DNA from: Atopsyche davidsoni
Lineage: Eukaryota > Arthropoda > Insecta > Trichoptera > Hydrobiosidae
Length of the DNA: 64,000 nt
Assembly: GCA_022113835.1 (NCBI GenBank)
Contig: JAILWY010000007.1
Coordinates: 2,733,001 to 2,797,000, forward strand
Direction: 5' to 3'
In this document: in pieces, positions 51,468 to 63,750 of the stretch
How positions within the stretch are numbered: the first letter of the stretch is position 1
How the letters are laid out: each line of letters starts with the position of its first letter
Notes under the pieces: model-generated
Told to the model about the DNA's origin: nothing
Databases searched by the model: none
The model's input: the letters and a program-made list of their open reading frames with translations, nothing else
Translations under genes and position numbers: made by a program

Positions 51468-51671
51468 ACCTGTACAGGTTTATTAATATTAATATGATTA
51501 GGCATATTTTTTCACACATTGAAAATAATTAAAAAACATCGTGACTTGCGTGGGATTCGAACCCACATTCCCAAGCTTACATGGCTTGATTGTTAAAAAT
51601 TCTCGCTAATAATTGGATAATGCACCGGCACGATGATACTTTTCTGAGAGTTTGCTTAATTATTTTCAACT
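51468..51671 (+). mobile_element. tRNA-bearing inverted-repeat retroposon, copy 2 (rearranged)
   Basis: Left arm about 51493-51543 and right arm about 51631-51670 are diverged copies of the 67-bp arms of copy 1; the right arm is cut short. A diverged tail (TACAGGTTTATTAATA) precedes the left arm. The core is rearranged: the T-arm and anticodon half read on the minus strand (T-arm 51550-51566, perfect GTGGG/CCCAC stem), whereas the D-arm half and linker (51586-51629, with AATTGGATAATGCACCGG) read on the plus strand. In copies 1 and 3 both halves read in one direction, so about half of the core has been inverted. Confidence 0.7.
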
Positions 51672-51679
51672 TTTTAAAC

Positions 51680-53540
51680 GTTTTTTCAATGGCTTTGGAT
51701 ATCAAAAAATATATACATTTGTATGATCTTTGATTATACTTTACTGTAAGGTAGTTTGAGTAAATTATTTTTTGATATTTCACTCTAGCTTTAAATCCGA
51801 ATTTGTTTAGATTTTGTGTTGCTTTTAGAGCTGCATGCTCCATCCACAGCGTGCCACTGGACCGTAATGTCCATATAAACCTCCCCCACCCCATGGTTGA
51901 CGTTTATGGAGTCACGCGGTCCCCCTAAACAAAAGTTACGCCGCGGCTGCTCCGGGCATCGCAAATGCCGCAGCCACTGCCTTTATTTTGGTTTGCATAA
52001 TGTTTTTAGGATTTTTTTGCACACGTGCCTTAAAGTACGTATACGAGACAAAGAAATAATTCCATTGAAAATATCCGCAATTCAGATTGCGATATCAAAA
52101 ACGGTTTAATATCAACTGTGTTATTGCATTTTGCTCGTATAGCTATAACACTACTTTCACTACAAAAACAGTATAAGTTTAATAGAGTGTTATTATGAAC
52201 ACAGTGCTTGTGACATTGTTTGATTTAAATTAAACATCATAAAAAATGACGCGGGGTTGATAAAATGAAATTGAGTATACGAAACCGCATTTGACAGTTC
52301 GATAACCATTTTGGGCAGAATGTATACATAAATCAAAAATCAAATATAATTAGTTGGAAAACAATGTAAAAACACAAGAATAATATGGAAGGTTTTTTTT
52401 GATGTTTTGCTGCTTAATGTAATATGATCTCACGCATTTTCAGGGAGTTTTTAAGTTTCTTGGAGAAGGAAGAGTTACGGTACTGAAACGTCGGAAGTTC
52501 AAGCAGCTAAGCAACAAAGAAACCTCTAATTCATCGAATTTAAAATGTTTATATATAGTAAAGAAAATAGCAAAATACTGCTGTTAGGTTTAACAATATT
52601 TTTGATATCGGATGTACTCACTGTAACAATTTTAAATATACAAAAACCTAATGTAAATCTTATTAAACAACAGAAAAGGGTAGTAAGGAGCATTTAAGCC
52701 AGCCTTATTACATTCTCCCCACTCCGCCATCTTTTCACGCTAAGAACTCCCTTATTAAATTGATAAATAGGGGTCATTTTTCAAAAACGCAATGACTTAC
52801 ATTACGATCTTAGCTCCGATAGCGCGAAGGAGGGAAAAAAAAACTCGCGTCCGCAATCACAACGTCGTATGCGACCGCGTCGCTAGGGGTCATTTCTCAT
52901 ATTAACAGCACAAAGAAACAGCCCCTATCGCCGCAGGTGGTTAGAGTGCTTGTTTCGCCGCAGAGAAAAGTAGAATATTCTAGAAGGAAAAAATGATTGA
53001 GGACGCGTAGGAGCACGTCAACTACAGGGCGAACTGGAAAAATGAGCTATGCAAATTATGACGTCATACGTGAGTGGACTCTAGTGGTAATGAGTAGTAC
53101 GTGTGACAAGCCTATTGCCTCTACGAATCAAGCCTTGTACAAAACAGAGATCACATTTTGTGCTCTTGCCACTTACGAATTCATTTTTTTTTGTACAAAT
53201 GTCCATAACGCGATTTCATTAGTCTAGCCTGCCTATAGAAATTTTTTAAAATTATTTTGGCATTGAAAAACTCGATCACACTCTACTGTGAACATAATAG
53301 AATTTTATGCCTTTGGAGGATCTTGGGGGTTGGAAGGTTTCCATAGTAGGTAAATACACTATGAAATATTTGCACATATACATGTTGTGAAACATATAAT
53401 TTTAAAAAAAAATTTTGAGCATGCTGGGTATTCAATACGAATTATTTTGATATAACGTAAACATGTTATACGCGATTGTTTAAACTAATAAATATGAGAC
53501 ATGTGAAGGGCTTAGTTTCAGAATGGTTTGCATATTCTAA
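51680..53540. other. Spacer with GC-richer patches
   Basis: No gene recognised. Patches lie at 51830-51980 and 52680-53070. The latter has a perfect YY1/PHO-like word CCGCCATCTT (52724-52733, AAGATGGCGG on the other strand), two GGGGTCATTT words (near 52770 and 52887), and many CG dinucleotides. The 76-codon frame at 52997-53227 has no motif. Confidence 0.4.
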
Positions 53541-53700
53541 CTTATTAACTTGATTCCCTGAAGATGCTTAGAACCTCCGCTCGCTAAAGTATTTACAAGA
53601 CAGTGGTCGGACCTCCGCATCGGCTGTAATCGCCTCCACTGGGACTGGAACCCGGCAACCTCGACCAGGGCACTAGGCGGCTTTGCCAGTCACTGACCTT
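53540..53700 (-). mobile_element. Possible SINE remnant
   Basis: On the minus strand, a B-box-like GGGTTCCAGTCCC (within 53641-53655) follows a TGGCAAAGCCG A-box-like word. The anticodon region is shortened, so this is not a tRNA gene. To the left is CCTGAAGATGCTTAGAA, reminiscent of tails in insect interspersed repeats. Evidence is limited to these motifs. Confidence 0.3.
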
Positions 53701-53704
53701 TGTG

Positions 53705-54900
53705 AATGTTTAATCATACTTAGTATGCTGCGAATAGCAAGCCGGCTTTAACGTAATTGGTGCCTGGCTGGTATTGAGTTATTGTCGAAACCATGATCAT
53801 AATTTCAATTTATCTAGCAATTATCAAATATTTGATCGATTTGCATTATAATGTATTTCATAGATTTTCAAAATAATACATGTATACTAAAGATAATATA
53901 TATAAATTATTCTTTCAAATAAAACACCATTAAAATTCACCGATATGAAAAAAACAATGTTTCAAAATTAAACAAAAATTATACATTCATTCTCTTTTGT
54001 TCCAATAGTGAGAATAAATTATTAATTAATTGACAAATATTATTATTACATTTTTAATTAAATTAAAAATAATATAGTAAAATTGTATATTACATTCATT
54101 AAGTTCATTGTAATATTTTATTCCGAATAAATAATTGTGAAGATTGAGAAACGTGTAATTTTCAGGAAGTCGACCGCATCTTGGGCTTCAGGGATGTTTC
54201 TCAACCATCGTAATCATGAAAAGGGTGGTGAAATTGTATTAGGTTAGTAGGATACTTGCTAATAAATCATTTGTTAGTCAAACCACACAAAATCTAGAGC
54301 AATAGTATTTATAACATACTGAAGTCAAAAATACACAGAAACCACAAAAATATTAGATAAATTCTTATACTGCAATTGAAAGATTTATGTGAAAAAATTC
54401 CAACCACCCCTCTCTAAGATACAAATTTATTTTAAGTTTATATTAGCCTAAGCATTTTCTTACAATTTTTTTCAAAAGTAAGTCATTAAACTTTTATGAA
54501 ATAAAAAAGCCACTATCTTGTGCATTGAATTCGCGTGCATAAAAGGGGAAGCAAAAGAAATGACTGTCATCTGCAAACATTTTAATGTAAGGAGGTTTAA
54601 GGAAACGGGCTAATTACATCCTTTTGTAAATTTCCATAAAACACAGAGATTATTAAATTTGGCGTGGGAAGTAAAAGTTAAGACAAATACGTTTACTTAG
54701 TATACTTTCCCAATAAGAAATCGATGTTGAAAAAAATAAAAATAATATTACGTACTGAAACCAGAGTGAACAGTTTCGTATCGTTTTTGGAAAAACAAAT
54801 AAGAAAAAATTGCCTTTAAAGTTGCAAATTATTTTAAAAAAGCACAAGTAATATAAGGTTGTACAATATAATTTCTTTACAATGTCATTTCAAATAGAGG
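53705..54900. other. AT-rich spacer
   Basis: No gene, repeat or motif cluster recognised beyond AT-rich simple sequence. Confidence 0.5.
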
Positions 54901-54908
54901 TCCACCCC

Positions 54909-54957
54909 CATGTCCGAGCATGTTGGTCATGTCCGTGCAGCATGTCCGAACATGCGC
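54909..54957. promoter_or_regulatory. Array of p53-like half-sites
   Basis: Five CATG cores lie within about 45 bp. Four of the surrounding decamers (54916-54925, 54925-54934, 54938-54947, 54948-54957) each fit RRRCWWGYYY at 9 of 10 positions. The last two, CAGCATGTCC and GAACATGCGC, abut with no spacer, as in a full p53 response element. The GC-richer context continues to about 55150. Binding is inference. Confidence 0.35.
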
Positions 54958-55779
54958 CGCACAGTGGTCCGATTTAAATTAGAAGCAGGCCGTGTCCTGA
55001 AAGGCTGTTAGGGGATGACAATGGCCGCTTTTGACCACCCCGTAGGCTTTTGACAAGGCTTCTGTAAATATTTACGTAAGACAACATCTCTGGACATTGC
55101 ATGTTTTGCTTACATCCCTTTACTCGAGGGTGAGTGGAGCGAGGGTGCAAAATAAAGGCTGGACATGAATTTATTGCCGGAGAATAAATATTTGTGCTTG
55201 TATTGTACTCGGATATTTTTGTGTTTAGCAGAATTAAATAATAATAATTACTCGCTCCATATCAGTACTCTGAAATGAATTAAAGCCTCTTTTTCTATTT
55301 AAAAATTATTTTTATTAAATTTGAAACATTTGTTTTATGTTGTTTTATATTTTGTTCTTACTCTGGGAAATTCAATTTTAACAATTTGTACACTTTGTTA
55401 CTTTAGGAACTTTTAAGTTTCTGCTTAGTACTATTTTTTTAAATTTGTTTATAAATTTTTCCTATCATACATTTAATTTTGGACAGAAGAACGTGGTGGA
55501 GCTCCATTTTGATAAGCGAAACTATTCAGAATAATCCCAAAATTGTGAAAATCAGAGTTTATTGTATTTTTGAAAAACTATTAGAATAATACAATATATA
55601 CTTTTATTAGTGAGGTTACTTGATTTTTTTTACAACGTTTGGGGAATTTCCTGTCGAGTCTCAGTGCCTCGGAATCGCGATACAAAAAAAAAAAAATTTT
55701 CCATCGCTTTATATATGTGAATATATTACCCGGATCATATACAGTAAACACAAAAAATACGAATGAGCAAAATATGCGA

Positions 55780-56260
55780 ATTAAATAAAAAGCTCAAGAC
55801 CCCATGATCGGGTATGGCATAAGCCGCGTGGCGATTTAAATGTTCTCCTAATGAGCAAGCCGTTATGAACTCCGCATTTTAAATAATCACAAAATAAATA
55901 ACAATCAATTAAAAATCCCAATTTCAATATTGACTCGGGAGCAACATTTACATTCGAATGTTCATTTCCAAAAAAATTCAACTCTCCAAACACGGCGGGA
56001 AATTCCCAAAATCAACAGCGATTTTTTTTTCACGGCGAATATCGGTCAGCTGTATTTGCATTAAAAATTTGCACCCGTTTCAATCCGTGGCGACCAATCG
56101 CCAAGAAAAACAGCCAGGGAAAATATTTGAGAATCAATTCGCGCCGAGTGCTGCGTGTTGTCAGAGATAACAGGGTGGAATCCCGGAGGGATGTTTCATC
56201 CCTTACGTGCCGCCACTGGTCGCGCTCTAGGCAAATACGCCGAATGGCATTTATGCTATT
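55780..56260. promoter_or_regulatory. Candidate enhancer with Rel, E-box and octamer sites
   Basis: Within 65 bp are a perfect Rel/NF-kappaB palindrome GGGAAATTCCC (55997-56007), a CAGCTG E-box (56047-56052) and a perfect POU octamer ATTTGCAT (56054-56061). The surroundings are of normal complexity with several CG-containing words (GCGCCGAGTGCTGCGTG). Overlapping short frames on both strands (70-89 codons) have no family motif. Rel and POU factors jointly regulate immune and developmental enhancers in insects; function here is inferred. Confidence 0.35.
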
Positions 56261-56419
56261 TAAATGATTGGACATTGATATTATCTTATCAAGATACATT
56301 TTACTGTATAAAAAATTTAAAAAAATATATTTATTTTAATGGCGTTTGTGTCCGATATGCATTACAAGTTACTAAGAAATACTAGATATATTATTGATTT
56401 TTGTGAAGACCGTCTCACA

Positions 56420-56627
56420 GGAAGTACAGGTTTTATTGATTGATAATGATTAAGTACATTTTTTCAATATTGAAAATTGATTAAAGAAACTCTTAAACTA
56501 AAAAAGTCTTGGTAATGCACCGGCCATGTTAGCTTGGGGATGTGGGTTCAAATCCCACGCAAATCACGATGATATTTTTCTAAGAGATTCTTTAATCAAT
56601 TTTCATTACGTACTTTTTTACTTAAAT
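56420..56627 (+). mobile_element. tRNA-bearing inverted-repeat retroposon, copy 3
   Basis: Arms at about 56445-56495 and 56563-56627 are diverged relatives of the copy 1 arms. The tail TACAGGTTTTATTGATTGAT precedes the left arm. The core reads on the plus strand: GGTAATGCACCGG, an anticodon loop CATGTTA (formal anticodon UGU) and a T-arm with a perfect GTGGG/CCCAC stem (56532-56548), loop TTCAAAT. The acceptor and D-arm are missing or decayed. It is probably inactive. Confidence 0.7.
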
Positions 56628-56629
56628 AC

Positions 56630-58970
56630 TAGATACGCAGTTATATACAAGATACTCCTGGCTCAATATAAATTAATTATTGTCGTGAATTTCCAATTGA
56701 ATTATTAAGTCATTAGTTTATTTAAAGCAAAGACACAATCATGAAGGCACATCTAAAAATATTGCTATCAATAGTTAAAACTAACAGAATGCATTCAACT
56801 AACAAGTTAATTCTAGTTGATAGTAAATAAATAAATGTAATAATGTCAACTATCAAAATGAGCGTTATATTTTTTTAAATATCCCGGTACTTCTTTCCTG
56901 CGTTGATAAATTTACATTCAGAGAAACTGACGAGTAGAGTTAATAGTTAAATTATCATGGCAGTTAAATTTAATTATATAATTTGAACACATTGTTATTA
57001 TGTGATTATGTGTATATTATGTGTATATATGTGATTTCAGCATTATTTCACTATTTTCAAATGTAAGTTGCGGATGGCGATCGATCTCACATAACAGTTT
57101 CACGTTGATAAGTCGTAACCTCAAGGTTGGTATAAAAACAATTATTGATAAAAAAAGCTTAATATGAAGCAATATAATAAAATCCATCAAATCTCCCATG
57201 CTTTTAAAACTAGGCAGAATTTCTCCCATTCAGAATCTTTGTGTCCAGACCACTCTGCTAAATGGGATCGCACCCTTGTGAGTCCTAAGCTGAAATATCG
57301 TTTAACCCTTAGAGGTCCAGGCTCTCAGAGACCAACTATTGACACGACCAATATTTGAGTCCACATTGGTTGAATGTTTGTGATTTTTGAGTGGAGCCTA
57401 ATCGAATTTCCTTGGTGATTTTCAGCCACAAAGAACCAGGCCTGAAGCAATTTAAAGGCTCTTTGTGTTTTAACACATGTCATGGGGTGGCTCTGCGGTA
57501 TCATAATATTTAAAAATTAAATAGGAAATAAGTTATATTACAGCTTCAAGAAATATCTACGAACACAGATTTAAAAACTCGATGTAATTTATTACCATTA
57601 ACAAACCTATTTCATAAAATATAAAATATAAAACATAACTATTACAAATACAGGATTTTTGAGATTATGATTTTATATCCACATGAGCCATAAAATTACA
57701 TCATGTACAGGTAAAAGTATTCAAATATATATTTTTTTAAATAAATACCATAAATATGGTAACCCTATTTAGGGGAGAATCAAATTTTATGCGTGTGTTG
57801 TTCGAGAATACTTATCAAGGGGTTATTTTAATATCCGCGTAATCGCTGATATCAAAGCCTCTTCAAAGGGGCTGTTATAGAAGGCTGTATATTTTGATGT
57901 TTTTCGTGCTTATTGCGAAGCGCGTGAATGTGTATATCTCTGTTTGTACGGAATAAAATATAAAATTTAGCGTCGCGTATGAGAGCATCAATTTTTTATG
58001 AGAAATAAATACCTATTTAACATACGAAAATACCATCAATAATAAATAGGTGCGCTGAAGCGAGATGGAAAACGTAAGTACATACTTGCTTTAAGTACAA
58101 CATACAGATAACAAAAGTACGTGTTTTGATAGAAAGACTCATATTTAAAAAAAAATGTTTTTCCAGCATTCACACTGAATTTATTTTTACTTTTAGAAAG
58201 ATTCACAAGTCTGGCTCATAAAAGATAATTTTTAAATAAATTAAAGTAAAAATATATTAATGACACTTCTTATATTGGTTTCAAGCAAGCAATTAGAATC
58301 AAATGTAGTCGTGTCTGATTTGTTTTTATTCAATTGATATGATTCAAACCCGGAATCAATGATTTCTAAGCCACACTTCACGAGGCAGTTCAACAGTTTA
58401 TATATTTAATTTGTATAAATATATTTTTATAATTTAGGCCATTTCCGATGGTCTCCAAAGCCTTTGCGTTATATCGTGTATTAATTCAATCAAAATATAA
58501 ATCAAATACATGTTGAATGAAATAACACGTTTGTGACGTCAGACAGTGAGGAAATCTGAATAGAGTCTAGTCGTCAGCTGAAGCCTCAATATATCTACAT
58601 TGCTAATGCCTCAACACAAAATCAAGTTATCAAAACAATCCAATACACAAATTTTACCCCCTGAATACAGTGTATGTCAGTGGCAGCCGCCCAAAAATGA
58701 TTTATCTTCACAATGAATATATAAATAATTTATTTAAACGTTAACTGAAAAACTCGGATCGTAAATAAAAAAGTTATCAAAGCCTGTGCCATCGAAAGTT
58801 CAATTCTATTCACACCTCCACGAAAAAAAAAAAAACTAAAAACTACTACAAATAAACACAAAAAAAAAAAAAAAACGTTTAGCATTTCTATAAATATTCC
58901 GCAAGCCTGCGAGTATATTTCTATCGGAAAAAAATAGCTGTCGTAATGTGCCCATTTTTTCGTTAACCGT
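56630..58970. other. AT-rich spacer
   Basis: No gene recognised. A TATGTG-type simple repeat lies at about 56994-57039. A GC-richer stretch runs through 57060-57480 (frame 57164-57358 has no motif). A-tracts lie near 58828 and 58860-58875. Confidence 0.5.
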
Positions 58971-59290
58971 TGCCGGCTTTCGTTACGTTCGCGTTATTTA
59001 CGATTATGGCCGGCGTAAATTACGAGGGCCTCCGATTTGACGTTTATCATCAACAATTCACCCGCCAATGGATCGTTCGAGAGCCCGTCGGGACGTTTCG
59101 CTTTGGCCTTAATTAAACAGATGGTTTGCGATAAATGCGAATGCGCCAATGGCCGACTGCTTCGGATGGTCTTCATATTTTAAAATTTTAACGGTTTCCG
59201 TCGCTCTGATGCTCTGCTGTCGATCGATCGCTTAATAAAGGCGTTCGTGTGCTTTTTCCAGATCTTACTTGTTTCGCTTAAAAATTTTTC
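58970..59290. promoter_or_regulatory. Candidate conserved non-coding element
   Basis: About 320 bp rich in CG dinucleotides with complex sequence: GGCCGGCG, two ATGGCC words (PHO-like GCCAT on the other strand), CCTTAATTAA and the palindrome CGATCGATCG. Short minus-strand frames (60 and 81 codons) have no motif. It resembles regulatory islands elsewhere in the window. Confidence 0.25.
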
Positions 59291-61435
59291 TGTCGAACGA
59301 ACGAAATACTGTAAATGCAAAGAAAATAGGGACAGACCGCTAGAAGAGTATGGTCGTTTTGACAATTGTGCCTTTAAAGGCTTTGTTACGTAAAAACGAA
59401 AGTGTTGAAAACCATTATCACTCAATACTTATAACTATTGTAATTACCAATTCTATAGCGTTACTTGTTGAATATTCTCTCTGTTTGTTTGCGTCATATC
59501 CATGCGGAATAAATACAGCCATTAAGTATCATAAAAATAAGATTTTTTTTTACATGATTTACGCATCTGTAAAAATATATCAACGAGATATAATTTCAAT
59601 ATACCTTTTGTGAAATTACCGCAAAAACCTTCTGACCACGTTGATTGTATTGAATTTGTTTTCAGCGCAGTTAAACTACCCTAGCTTGCTTTTTAATCAA
59701 TCACGTAAATAAAAATATTCTTAGGCTCAATACTTTCTTTTTCTCTCTTAGTTTTATCTACCAAAAGTATGAAAATATAATTTTTTAATAGTCTTATCCT
59801 TTTTCATTCTGTGTGTGTGGCTTGCTACAACTTGTAGAGACACTCAGCACTGGCTGCAAATAGATATATAGATCTGCAATTCTAGGTTGCTTTAATTAAG
59901 CTGATTGCTGTTCTCTGAGCGCTCCGCGTTGAAGGATCCCGCCCCAGTTCAAACCGCTTCCTTATCAAATTAAATCAATCTCGGATCTTAGTTGGATAAA
60001 GTTTTCGGGGTCTCTGGGAAACTGATTTGAAGAATAATGCGATTGACAAGCCGGGGGGTTGTTTAATCTCATTACAGATTCAGCGCTGAAACACTCTGAG
60101 GTTTTCTTTATGTTTTTTTGCGAAATTAACTGGCTGAAACAATTATAACTTGTGGCCTGCTATATTTTCATGATTTAAATTTATTCTTTGCTTTTTAACA
60201 AAATCCTTAAAGATGAGATCAACGAATTTTTTACTGGCATTCAAAACGAGTCTCAAAGATCAAACGGTAAAAAAAAGTATATGATGCAGGCTACTTGTGA
60301 TTTTACAATGATAATAAACAATGAAAACATCTGAGAATTCTTTACATAATTTAGAGTGATTTTTTTTCAAAGCCACACGGTATAAATACAAAATATTATA
60401 GGTTACAAATAAACGTGATATTAGAAAAATATCGCAAACCAAAAAAAACTAAAATTCTAATTTATATGATTGATTAGAGAAAAAAATCTAAGATTGATTG
60501 CTGTTAGAAACCATAAATATCAGAATCAAGTAGTGTGCGCACATTCCTGAATAATTTTCCATAAAATTGAGCTCAATTTCCAGGAAAACGATGTCGAGTA
60601 ATTGATATTGATGGTATATACTCGCAATATGGTTTACGGTGTCGGTATATTTATTTTTCATAGTACTCTAAGAAATATTTTAATATTGTAATAGAATATC
60701 TTGTGTCAATTTACACATTATTTTCGGTTATATATTATTTATTTTAGGTATTATATTATATATATTTGAATAGAAACTTAAGTGCACCATTTTAATTTTT
60801 CCACAGTGAAGATTTCGACACGTTGTTTATAAGTCTTTTATATAATTTAATACATAAAATTTACTCAAATAAAAACATATCTTCATTTATAATTAGTTGT
60901 TCATAATTTTCCATTTATTGAAAATTTTCAATACGTTATTAAATCAACTCGAGCTGTTTTATTAAAGAAGAATTTTCCAGAAATTTAAATTTATAAGAAG
61001 TATTAAGTTTTTAAGTACAACAATATAAAACTGGAATTCCAGCAAGCACTTACGCTCAAAAATATTCAATAAATATATATTGCTTTCAAATTTCAAACAC
61101 TTCAAAAAAGGACGCAAGTTATGTAAGTATGTTTTATTTTTTTTTATTGTAAAATATAAGTAAAAAAATCTTTGAAGGCGTTTTTATAAGTTGAAAGTGT
61201 TCTCACTGAAGAAATTCAATTTTTGTTTAATTATAATATTTATAAATTTGAGGGCGCAATAAAAACCAAGGGTCAACGCTTAGGGACGATTAACACGACT
61301 ATTTCAAATTTACACTGATTCAAAACGTACAGCCTTTATTTAGTATTCACTGACCGCAGCAGAAGATACAGATCAAACAAACAACCACAATAAATTAATA
61401 AAAACAATAACACTAAACCAAATCCAAAAACGGCC
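59290..61435. other. AT-rich spacer
   Basis: No gene recognised. A GC-richer patch at 59880-60090 holds no frame or motif that I recognise. Confidence 0.5.
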
Positions 61436-61637
61436 GTCTCCACCGGATAGTAGAGAGGACGAGGGGGTTTATATTTCACGCGTGAACCGGTCATTAAGGC
61501 AGAGCGTGTTTGCCCTGGGGCCTCTGTTCTTTGTCCAGCCGCTTGGCCGCCGAAACAAAGAGCCCTGAGAGACCTCCATTTCGCTCTCAGATCTCTCAAC
61601 CCCGAAAAAAACCTGAAAAGGCTTAATAAATATGAAG

Positions 61638-61667
<30 letters not shown>
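61430..61667 (+). mobile_element. Possible retroposed transcript end with poly(A)
   Basis: A GC-rich segment (about 61430-61600) is followed by AATAAA (61625-61630) and, ten bases on, an uninterrupted 30-A run (61638-61667). This order is what a reverse-transcribed, polyadenylated RNA leaves. No target-site duplication or recognisable coding sequence was found, so the source RNA is unknown. The minus-strand frames of 74-125 codons across it start in the complementary T-run and are shadows. Confidence 0.4.
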
Positions 61668-61668
<1 letters not shown>

Positions 61669-63750
61669 ATATATAAATGATTGATAAGCCCACAGAAAGT
61701 AATAATAATTCAATGTGATGTGAGATCGATTACGAGGTTTTCTTTATACTATAAATATATTTTTTTTATGTCAAAGCCTTTTTACGATTGTTCAGCAGTA
61801 CCTGAAGGCTTAGCCTGAGACCCAAGGTTCTGCAAAGGGCGTCAGCTTTTCCGTTGAAAACTAATGAGGAGTACGTCTAAGCTATTTAACGTTATTCCCA
61901 ACAACAATCAATAGCTGTGAGTTATATATATATATAGTTACGATGATATATATATACATAAAAAAAAAATTCGGCTCAGTGTTATTCCGTACATGTTTTT
62001 GCAATGCAGATATAAAAATTGTGAATTCAACTCGAATTATTTGAGGCAACAGATGTACAATGTTTTAAAAAAAGCAACAGAAATGTTAAAGCTAAAAATC
62101 GTGCCGCGGATTTTTATATTAAGTTATAAAAACTTTGTGTGCGTTCACTGTACCTTAAGATGTCCTAAAAAATTAAAAACCTGCGTAAAAGGCTAAACTT
62201 TGTTAACAACAAGACAGCCTATTTTTATTTAAACCCAGCTGTCTTCATGCTAGTCAAAGGTCTTAGACGTAAGCGGAAATACAAATTTTCCGATTGACCT
62301 GTTTCCTTTCTTTTCATGTATTTACATACCTTTGTATACTATCGGAAGCATCTATAAAGGGGCCTTATTTAAAGATCACAACATCAAATGTTATCTGTTG
62401 TTGAATTTTGGGGTCTTGCTGAATGTTAAATAGGGAAATAAGTAAAATTATTTGAAATAGTGGGAAACATCTTGACTGAAGGTTTTATTTTTAATATAAA
62501 ACTCATTTTTTAAATTAAATTTTTATGAAAAGTTAAACTTTTTTTTTTGTTTTTTTAAGAGTTTTTTAAGAGACGCGTTCTTTTCTGAAATTGTCAAATA
62601 AAAATATACAAAAATTATCACCACTTTTAAAGCTGTTTAAATTAATATTAACGTGAAGTCTATTTTGACTATCGACAGTATAAATCGTATACTGGATTCT
62701 GAAATTTGATTGATTAGCTTCATTGGATTCGCTCTATTTGCGCTTTTCCGAGGGGTCACTTGGTCGGATGGCCCAACGCATATGAGTTGAAAATTATGCA
62801 AATGTGCACTTGAAGCATTATTACACACAGTATTATCACGTGAGTAATTATTACACAGAGTATTATCACCAAATAATAACGGGCCTGGAGGGATGATATC
62901 GGGGAAATTAATAACATCCCCTTCCCACCTGTGCAAGCAAGCTAATTCGAGAGGTATTTGGACGCTGCTTAAATTAACGAATATCGAAGAATGCTTATTT
63001 TAGATTTAAACTGGTGTTTAAATAAGACCAAATAAATATATGACATAGTTTTTAGTTTATTTAAACTTCTGTATAGCTGTAGAACACAGAATAAGGATGT
63101 TTAATTAGGAATAATAAATTAAAATTTATAATAATACTAAGCGATCGTTTACTCTATTCTTTTATAAATTTGAATAATTATAAGATTATATAAATACGTT
63201 GTTCTTTAATATTAATAAGACCTGTATAAATTTTACGAATTGTCTCATTATGATCAAAAAGTTTTTTTCAGTACGTAGTATACACTCAAATTGACAAAAT
63301 ATAAAAAATATTTCAATCCTCTACAATAATAACAACTAAAAATATTGAATGCGTGCAAATAAGTATCAAAAGTTTACATGAAATTAAGTATTTGCTTTGA
63401 ATATAAATATAAAAGACAAAAACCAATACTAAACAATTTTCTCAATTTATAAAAAAATGCTAAATGATGTAAATGATGTGAATATGACAATTAGCATGTT
63501 TTATGTTTACTTATTTTTTATTTAACCTTATAAGAACACGACTGAACTGTATATAATAAAATCAGGCTTGTTTCCTTAGGAAATCCGAATGATAGTAGAA
63601 TGGCCTCATACAGGGTTAGGCTGGGAGGTATGGATGATTTAAAATAACAGTTAAACACTTATCTTTCAACAAAACTTAAATTTTATTTTTTCAATGAGTA
63701 ACTTGGATGTTGCCGTTACAAAAAAAAACTCCTAACGAGTTTTTTCCACT
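61668..63750. other. AT-rich spacer
   Basis: No gene recognised. AT microsatellites lie at 61923-61962. A 67-codon frame (61993-62196) has no motif. A roughly 30-bp unit starting ATTATTACACA is tandemly duplicated at 62817-62846 and 62847-62875. A POU octamer ATGCAAAT lies at 62796-62803. Confidence 0.5.

Noticed and set aside
52920..52990. A-box-like GCAGGTGGTTAGAGTGCTTG
   Set aside because: No downstream B-box, so neither a tRNA nor a SINE head can be supported.
59025..59045. TACGAGGGCCTCCGATTTG resembles the missing left end of the mariner element
   Set aside because: It matches the expected end only partly and no mariner sequence follows; it lies 15 kb beyond the element on the wrong side.
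61336..61713. 125-codon minus-strand frame with a run of phenylalanines
   Set aside because: The phenylalanine run is the translated complement of the 30-A tract; the frame is a shadow of the retroposed-looking segment.
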